From assembly GCA_014155875.1 (NCBI GenBank), contig JACEFZ010025058.1, positions 3,207,001-3,271,000 on the forward strand: 64,000 nt of DNA. Direction: 5' to 3'. This DNA comes from Cepaea nemoralis. Taxonomy: Eukaryota; Mollusca; Gastropoda; Stylommatophora; Helicidae. Both the position numbers and the translations under genes were made by a program. The notes below the pieces were generated by a model. That model did not search any database. It had not been told where the DNA came from and worked only from the letters and a program-made list of their open reading frames with translations. Shown piece after piece: positions 57,201-64,000 of this stretch (within the stretch, counting starts at the first letter, position 1; the number at the start of each line of letters is the position of its first letter).

Positions 57201-58584
57201 GCCATCTTTACTTTTTCGCTTTACACAGCACAAATGCTACTTTTAATATTACTTAGTAAATACAGTTTATCTTTCTAACCACACAACACCGGAAGCAGCT
57301 ACGTATCCTAAAGTGTGAGCTTTAAAAATTCCTGGTCTTAAGGTTTGTTGGGACGAAACATAAGCGCTATAAGAAAGAATTTCAGGTTTTGAACTGATCC
57401 TCGACAATTATGTACCACATGAACCTACCGTACAACTACATACTAATTACCATGACACACGCACCCCCCCCCCCCCCCCCCCCCCAGCTAATTAACTGCC
57501 ACCAGGCCTTTTAGTTATTCTTCGCTACTTATAGACACACAGTCATTAGAAGGCTGCATAGTGACATCCCATCACTGTCACCTGCGGCCGCATACAGAGA
57601 AAAACGACCAATCATATATACTGATATACACATACACGCACACAGCCAGATATACAGATATACAGATGTATAGACAGATAGATAGACAGTTAGCCAGTTA
57701 GACAGAAGGATAGAATCACACCGACAGTCAGGAACACACATATAGTCAATAGTCAGTCAGAGTACTGGTATCACACCAATGTCACACAAGAAAGGAAACA
57801 GAGTGGGAGAAAGAGAGAGGGGAGAGAGAGTAAGAGAGAGCGAACCATACACAAGATACGACTCATACCCTCTGCCACGCCATCCTAAGAGCCGTACCCT
57901 CAGCTACGCCACCATTGGGTCATACACCCCAACAAAATTGATATGTTGTCACAGATGTTGTATACCGAACTTAACAAAGATTCGTAACAAGCGCCACTAA
58001 TCGATTATTCATAATACCTGTTCAACTCGGAGGATATGCATTTCTAATCATTTCTCATAATTCAACATTACCGCACTAAAGGACTATACACGGCGATACT
58101 ACGGGGATAGTATTACCGATTTGGGGGTTATTGCCATCCTCTATTATTACTTATGGTGCTAACAAAATATTTGTATAATCCCGTCGACGCTAGATGAGTG
58201 ATGTGATCAATATCACGCCGGCCTATTTTACTTACAGGCATATTTCCTTGTACACATTTGACGCTGGGTCAAGCTGGAAGTCCAGTTCAATTGTATTTGT
58301 GTGTGTTTTATTTAAATAAACACTTCTCCTCGTTGGGGATTGGAAAATCTTACCAGCGAGCAGACAGTGCAGCATGCTAGCCAAGGGGCCATCGACGCTG
58401 CCTTCTTGTAAATATGTGCCTTATTTCTTTTCAAGTCTTTCAAATATGATTTGAAAACTAAATTTTTCATGACTCGAACACAAAACTTGTGGCACCGAGC
58501 AGATGGGATTGGCTTGCAGCCAATGAAGACTGAAATATTTGTTCGCAGATCTATTCTTTAAGCAAATCTTTATGAACTAGGCAC
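57201..58584. other. No gene; poly-C tract and short simple repeats
   Basis: A (C)22 tract is at 57,464-57,485, loose acagata/agatag repeats at 57,645-57,695, and a GA-rich patch at 57,805-57,840. Otherwise AT-rich and unremarkable. Confidence 0.6.
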
Positions 58585-58877
58585 TTTTAAAGAAGGTAGT
58601 TTGCCATTGATTTCCTTCTTGGCAGTGACCATACTGGCCGGGTGACCGCAGCCATTGTCTCGTGAAAGAGATCCTCTGCCTTCCGTCGCGAAACTTGAGA
58701 CCATAACCAACAACTATCTGTCGGCTGCCCTTATAATTTCATCCACACCTGCCTTCCGTGGCTTCTTTTGAACACTTCCAATAAACGATTACTAAATAAC
58801 ATCACATAATCCACAGGAAAACATTAAAACAACGTCGTCCTGAAGAATAAACGATTCATGTCGTCGCCATGTTATCG
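58585..58877 (-). repeat. Interspersed ~300-bp repeat, copy 2
   Basis: Homologous to 27,700-28,012 along its whole length. Its minus-strand head CCGATAACATGGCGACGACA abuts the 5' edge of the next LINE D copy. Confidence 0.7.
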
Positions 58878-59718
58878 GAAGCCAGAAAATTTAGAAGATA
58901 TAAATGGAATCAGCATTGGAGGACGAAACATCAATAACATTAGATATGCAGATGATAGAGTATTGATTGCAGACAATGAGCAGGATCTGCAACAATTAGT
59001 AGATGCGGTTGTTGCACACAGTGAACAACTGGGATTAGAATTAAATTGTAAAAAGGCACAGATTATGGTCCTCACTAGGAAGAACGAAATACCACAATGT
59101 AATATACAAGTAAATGGGAATATCCTTCAACAAGTGAATCGGTAAAATTATCTCGGAAGAGTCATAACATCTGATGGGAGATGCCTTGTAGAGATTAGAA
59201 CAAGAATCGCCATGGCGAAAGTTGCCTTTAGCAAGATGAAAAACATACTGACCAAGAAAACGATGTCAATTGAAACTAGAAAAAGAGTGGTGAGGTGCTA
59301 CATAGAGCCTGTTCTTCTGTATGGATGTGAAACTTGGCAATGAGCAGTCAAGCTGAAAAACATCTGATGGCGGCAGAAATGTGGTTTCTGAGGAAAATGC
59401 AAAGAATATCATGGACTGACACAAAAACCAATGACCAAGTACTACAGGAGACAAATGAAAATCGTAAATTGATTAGAGAAATTAGACGTAGACAGTCAAC
59501 ATTTTTTTGGACATGTTATAAGAAGAAATGAATTGGAGAACTTAGTGACACCTGGCAAGCTCGAAAGGAACAGACCAAGGGGAAGACCGAGAAGTAAATA
59601 CCTGGATGGCTTGGCCATGTGGCATGGCCGAGACAGGAACACTGAGCTGATCCACGACTCTGGTGATCGAGTGAAATGGCGAGTCATGACCATCCACGCT
59701 TTCCGGCATGGCACATGA
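58878..59718 (+). pseudogene. LINE D RT thumb and C-terminal domain, with stops
   Basis: YADD of motif C is intact (NIRYADDRVLI), followed by LGLELNCKKAQIMV. Then come a TAA in NYLG's place (59,142), TSDGRCLVEIRTRIAM, YIEPVLLYGCETW, a frameshift near 59,340, MWFLRKMQRISW, RRQSTFFWTC with another shift at ~59,525, and LVTPGKLERNRPRGRPRSKYLDG. Too damaged to work, but it keeps YADD where the 20.9-kb copy has YVDD. Confidence 0.85.
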
Positions 59719-59734
59719 TTGATTGATTGATTGA
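58878..59734 (+). mobile_element. LINE D, 5'-truncated at the RT palm, (TGAT)n tail
   Basis: Runs from LEDINGISIGGRNINNIRYADD to the C-terminal GRPRSKYLDGLAMWHG and ends cacatgattgattgattgattg (59,714-59,733). It matches LINE D at 20,172-20,960 in order and detail. No clear TSD. Confidence 0.85.
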
Positions 59735-60149
59735 GATCTGTTCATGTTTGACCAGACTTATAATATACGCACTCTTGTGTACTGCTCATAGGACAGCGTT
59801 ACCACACGTCATGTCACATGGAACAGAATCAGTTACACAAGATGCCCACCGATATGCCAGCCACGAATACATTAACTGGTAATCAGTGTTCAGTCGCGCG
59901 CTTTACGTATATTCATATTTCGCAGATGCACAACTCACTTGCTGACCAACTTGTCAGATCTATATTGAGTAGTAAACATATTTTTAGTTTGCGACACAAT
60001 TAATTACATTCTGTTGGTTACTCCAGACGTGATAGATTAACTTCTTTCTTTGCCATCAAGTTGCTCCATTAAGCTACTTAACTGCAATTGTTTCTTGATC
60101 CTATTCTGTTACTTAGTTATTATTCCATCACCACTAGACGCTCTCTTCA
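59735..60149. other. No feature seen
   Basis: AT-rich flank with only short frames. Confidence 0.5.
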
Positions 60150-60325
60150 GCGTGTCAGAAAGAACATTAATGGAGCCTGTGCTTTCAGGAAGAAAAGGCA
60201 GTATTCGACCAACACGAAAGTGGACGCGACATGAAGGAACCCCAAACATTAATATACACGAGGCTGGCAAACTGGCGAAAGATCTAGAGTGCTTCCATCG
60301 AGCCGTGATGAGAGCCATGTTCTAA
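60150..60325 (+). pseudogene. Probable LINE C-terminal fragment
   Basis: The frame reads SGRKGSIRPTRKWTRHEG and INIHEAGKLAKDLECFHRAV, then a stop. It resembles the GRPxxRWxD...EAxxLAxDRxxFRxxV C-terminus of endonuclease-RT LINEs. Short, with no tail or TSD found. Confidence 0.4.
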
Positions 60326-61024
60326 ATATAACCTGCCACAAGAAGAGAAACCCGAGTTTACACATTAAAAATATCATCTGCCTGGACTAAAGAGAATTAA
60401 ATTAAAAGCCGCCTACAACGAAAATAGTGAAAACTCACCCCGTTTATCACCTACTGTACCAGCCAGCTGTTAATCGACTCAGACTGTCATTGTCAACATT
60501 TTAACTAATTTCTATCCAGGTAAATGTTACTTGAATCCACTCTGTCACATTTAGTTACTATAGCTAATTTTCTTTCAGATACATTTTACTTTCTTAGACT
60601 CTTACTACCTTCAAATCATATGTTTATGAAAATATATTCTAGCAAGGGCATCGGCATGTTAAGCAAGGCACGCGGAACGGTTTTCCGTGGCCGGCCGAAT
60701 GAATTGAAATACTTTATTTGGTCTCTATAAAAAGATGAATATTTAATTAAACTGACTCAAACAATTCTTTTAAAGCTACTCTTGTTTTCATATTTTTACA
60801 AAACGAACGTTTGTAGATATTAAAGGTAACAATGTGTGATATGATGTAAACTAATTGGGTGAGTGTGGAGCAACAATGACTGACCTTGTCAAAGTTATAT
60901 TTCCGTCCTGCCCTTCCAATCTCTCTGTCCACCACCCCCACTATCAACTCTGTAGCTCTCTCAGTTTTAACATATTCATGCCAGTGATACGCCACCGCGA
61001 CAATAGCACACATGGTGTTATTGA
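60326..61024. other. No gene recognised
   Basis: AT-rich. The 109-codon minus frame at 60,747-61,076 has no recognisable motif. Confidence 0.5.
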
Positions 61025-61215
61025 ACTCAGCTGAGTCAAGAACCAACATCACAGCACTCAGGACATTCCCATACATGCTCTGTCCTCACCTACAACAGCG
61101 AAGAGGATACCAGCTGCATTCCGACCATGTATTCGCCTAGCCTCCACTCGGAGCATTGATTGTCGTCCACATCCTCTCGTAATTCCATACAAAGTACGGA
61201 TGGACACCAGGAGAA
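61025..61215 (-). pseudogene. RNase H-family LINE 3' fragment
   Basis: The minus strand has ggacagagcatgtatgggaatgtcctgagtgctgtgatgttggttcttgac then a degenerate tail (tcagctgagttcaa); upstream is the conserved C-terminal segment. Same 3' end as LINE C. Confidence 0.65.
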
Positions 61216-61273
61216 AGACACCCGGGTGTCAGGACCTAGGTCGGCCTGCAACTACGATATTGTAAAGTAGATA

Positions 61274-62007
61274 TTGTAAAGCAGGGAGTGGCCAGCAGGG
61301 GCCACGGAAGTGGAAATCCAGCAACTAATTCAGGATAATGTTCGCCCGGGTGATGTGATTATCTACACAGATGGTTCGGTGTTGAGAGATAGCAGAAGTG
61401 CCTGGGGTTTCTTGGCAAAGGCTAATGGTCGACGTTTAGTGCAGGAGAGCTTGGCATATGATACACCAACATCTATCTTAAGAATGGAGGTGGAGGTAGT
61501 CAGTGCAGCTTTCCGCTGGATGGAGAATACGATACACACACACACATCGTGATTGTAATTGACTCATAAAGCATGCTGAGTAGGATGAGGACTGGCAAAC
61601 CTCGTGCCGAGTGGCTTGCTTCGCTTCGGAAGTCACGGGTGGCAAGCATCGTCTGGATATTTTCTCCGGGGTATGCTGGTGTGTTGGGGAATGAACAGGC
61701 AGACAGATTGGCTGGCTCTTGAAAACTTGTTGGAGTATTGATGCATGATAAGGCAGACGTGGTTGCGGCCTTGTGGGAGCACGTGTACACCTCGGAGGAG
61801 CAAATGGATCACCATGGTCTGGCAAGAATGCGACAGCGTGGAGTGACGAGGGGATCTGGCCGATGCTCGACGCTTAGAGGAAAGGCGAGACGCACATATA
61901 ATCAGATTGCTACTGGTACTATTGGGGTTGGAACTCTTCGCTGGCTTATGAGGATGGGGACGGAGCGCTTATGGGAATGCCTCGAATGCTGCGATGTCGG
62001 TTCCTAC

Positions 62008-62046
<39 letters not shown>
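61274..62046 (+). mobile_element. 5'-truncated LINE B with 10-bp TSD
   Basis: AAAGTAGATA flanks it at 61,264-61,273 and 62,047-62,056. The 3' tail is (ATCA)n at 62,008-62,046. It contains RNase H and the C-terminal tail and provides the uninterrupted reference for the LINE B copy at 50,441-55,393. Confidence 0.9.
61310..62000 (+). pseudogene. LINE B RNase H and C-terminal tail, broken
   Basis: VIIYTDGSVLRDS (Asp), ILRMEVEVVSAAF (Glu), a (CA)n-associated frameshift at ~61,535, IDS, then a stop in place of the following residues (~61,565), LASLRKSRVASIVWIFSPGYAGVLGNEQADRLAGS (PGHAG has His to Tyr, losing a catalytic His; the last Asp is kept). The C-terminal part, open at 61,738-62,015, has LWEHVYTSEEQMD and LARMRQRGV. 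Not functional. Confidence 0.85.
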
Positions 62047-62049
<3 letters not shown>

Positions 62050-62056
62050 GTAGATA

Positions 62057-62614
<558 letters not shown>

Positions 62615-62944
62615 ATCTCAAAACCTGAAAAGTTATATTTAAAATTTCAAGTTTTAGATTTATATTCCAGAGGAAAGTACGTTGATTTCAGCAAATGTTG
62701 ATTCAAATCACAAAGATCTGTAGCGAAAAAGGAACGCCTACGTCAACTGGCAAGACAGATTATGATGACGACAATGATGATTATAATAATACTGACGATG
62801 ATGTTGATATCATCATTAAATATAACTATTATTGAACAGCTTTAATACAACACAATATCTGGAAGTGTTCAAGGCGAGCTTTCATAACAGACAACATACA
62901 ACAGAAATTATGTAACGATCATGCAGAGAAACAACAACCTCATG

Positions 62945-63415
62945 CATGTTAAGCACGGTGCGATGTGACAACAGAAACAACAACCATAAATCTATAAATC
63001 ACGGCGCTGTGTGAAGACAAATAACAACCACAAGGTGTGAAGACAGAAACAACAATCACAAGGATGTAAAGCACGACGTTATGTGAAGATAGAAACAACA
63101 ACCAACAATCTGTAAAACCCGGCACTGTGTAAAGACAGAAACAATAAACACAAGGAATGGGCACGGCGCTGTGTGAAGATATAAACAACAAACACAAGGA
63201 TGTAAAGCACGGCGCTGTGTGAAGATATAAACAACAAACACAAGGATGTAAAGCACGGCGCTGTGTGAAGACAGAAACAACAACCAACAATCTATAAATC
63301 ACGTGCTGTGTGAAGACAGAAACAACAACCAACAATCTGTAAATCACGTGCTGTGTTAAGACAGAAATAACAATCACAAGGCTGTAGAGCACGGCTCTGT
63401 GTGAATATAGAAACA
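62945..63415 (+). repeat. ~55-60-bp minisatellite, about eight units
   Basis: Units contain gtaaagcacggcgctgtgtgaagacagaaacaacaacc plus either acaaggat or aacaatctataaatcacg. Two alternating sub-types are mixed. Minus-strand frames over it (YRLLVVVSVFTQ repeats) are by-products of the array. Confidence 0.85.
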
Positions 63416-63594
63416 AATACCGTTACTACGAATCAACTTTCCGTTATTGTCCGTTCCATTATTAAAAGTGTTTTAGTGGAATTTCGGTGGAAAGAGTTTT
63501 GAAAAAGAGTTTTGTTGGAAATCAAAATTAACTGGGTCATTTAATAATCGAATATGGTACATGCGTCGATAAAACGATTGGCTGCATAGCTACC

Positions 63595-64000
63595 TAGTCC
63601 AAACTCCCAAAGCAAGATAAGGATCACTCCAGACTTAATGGATACCGAATCATACCCCTGCAAAACACGTTTGGCAAAGTCCTCGAATAGATAGTAGCAC
63701 GCAAGCTCCAGCGACATTTGGAAAGTCTTAATCTGCTGCCCAGAGGGCTCGGGAGTTGCCGTTCCAGAATAAACAAGAGACAGTGGCGGTAGCACTTGAC
63801 CTGGAGGATGCGTATAAGAGGGTTAGGTATGATCGGTTGATACACACACTGTTGGACATGGAGGTCTGCCCTTGCCTTGTCAAATGGGTTGCGGCAGTTC
63901 TCTATGAGCGTAAGGTTGCACTGCGCATGGGTTCCTGGGCTTCTGACCCCTGTACTATAACACCTCAGTTGCCACAGGGATCTGCCATGTCCCCAGTGCT
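63595..64000 (+). pseudogene. RNase H-family LINE, RT domain, cut by the window edge
   Basis: HSRLNGYRIIPLQNTFGKVLE, then a stop, IVARKLQRHLESLNLLP, a frameshift near 63,740, ALDLEDAYKRVRYDRLI (motif A), WVAAVLYERKVALRMGSW, and LPQGSAMSPVL (motif B) at the right edge. It aligns with residues ~150-310 of the LINE A RT frame at 52,419-53,606 but is a different family (B or C). YADD should lie just beyond base 64,000. Confidence 0.85.

Noticed and set aside
60747..61076. 109-codon minus-strand ORF
   Set aside because: No recognisable domain, and it runs into a LINE 3' fragment at its start.
62949..63416. 155-codon minus ORF with LVVVSVFTQ repeats
   Set aside because: By-product of the 55-60-bp minisatellite.

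Overview
This is a repeat-dominated window of an animal genome. I see no confidently supported host gene, no rRNA gene and no functional tRNA gene. It holds several families of endonuclease-type LINEs, two tRNA-derived SINE families, hAT DNA transposons, a decayed Polinton/Maverick-like element (protein-primed type B DNA polymerase plus retroviral-type integrase), TG...CA elements that look like solo LTRs, and about 8 kb of a 27-bp minisatellite. TTAGGG-type repeats and this mixture suit a lophotrochozoan, perhaps a gastropod mollusc; that assignment is an inference and is weak.

Layout. 1-5736: near-perfect 2.8-kb-armed inverted repeat with AT-rich satellite in the outer arms and degenerate CCCTAA/TTAGGG blocks near the centre. 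5.6-6.4 kb: interspersed repeat with a diverged copy at 55.7-56.7 kb. 6.82-8.27 kb: 5'-truncated LINE 'A' with an intact RT-thumb/RNase H ORF and a 9-bp target-site duplication (TSD). 9.0-11.04 kb: SINE-like debris, a degenerate minisatellite and an exact 508-bp tandem duplication. 11.18-11.59 kb: LINE 'C' 3' end with an 11-bp TSD. 11.6-15.73 kb: Polinton-like remnant, five rightward genes facing a leftward polymerase. 15.7-16.7 kb: LTR-like end, primer-binding-site-like sequence and tandem-repeat leader. 16.8-19.7 kb: LINE 'E' tail expanded into (GAA)n, SINEs and a fold-back retroposon with a 14-bp TSD. 20.2-22.85 kb: LINE 'D'. 23.2-24.4 kb: hAT element with an 8-bp TSD. 25.8-26.5 kb: LINE 'E' with a 10-bp TSD. 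29.3-32.0 kb: two LINE 'C' copies in opposite orientation, one with a 72-bp minisatellite inside its RNase H sequence.

33.4-36.5 kb: a 44/90-bp satellite split by a 2,004-bp TG...CA element with a 5-bp TSD. 38.4-48.1 kb: the 27-bp satellite, split by a related 1,985-bp TG...CA element (5-bp TSD) that carries an AT-cored palindrome. 48.2-49.7 kb: LINE RT fragment abutting a GTF2IRD2-like hAT transposase. 49.8-55.4 kb: a nest in which a full-length-sized LINE 'A' (51,077-54,873) sits inside a LINE 'B', next to a LINE 'D' split by a SINE. 55.7-64.0 kb: more interspersed repeats, LINE 'D' and 'B' copies (the latter with a 10-bp TSD), a (GA)n tract, a 55-60-bp minisatellite and a LINE RT running off the right edge.

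Most genes here are parasites acting on their own account. Autonomous LINEs supply the reverse transcriptase and endonuclease that also explain the SINEs and 3' fragments. LINE families are named A-E only for use inside this window: A = RNase H family with (CTAA)n tail; B = RNase H family with (ATCA)n tail; C = RNase H family with (TCAAC)n tail; D = no RNase H, (TGAT)n tail; E = no RNase H, (GAA)n tail. All coordinates were read by eye, so repeat edges are good to about 10 bp unless a TSD fixes them.
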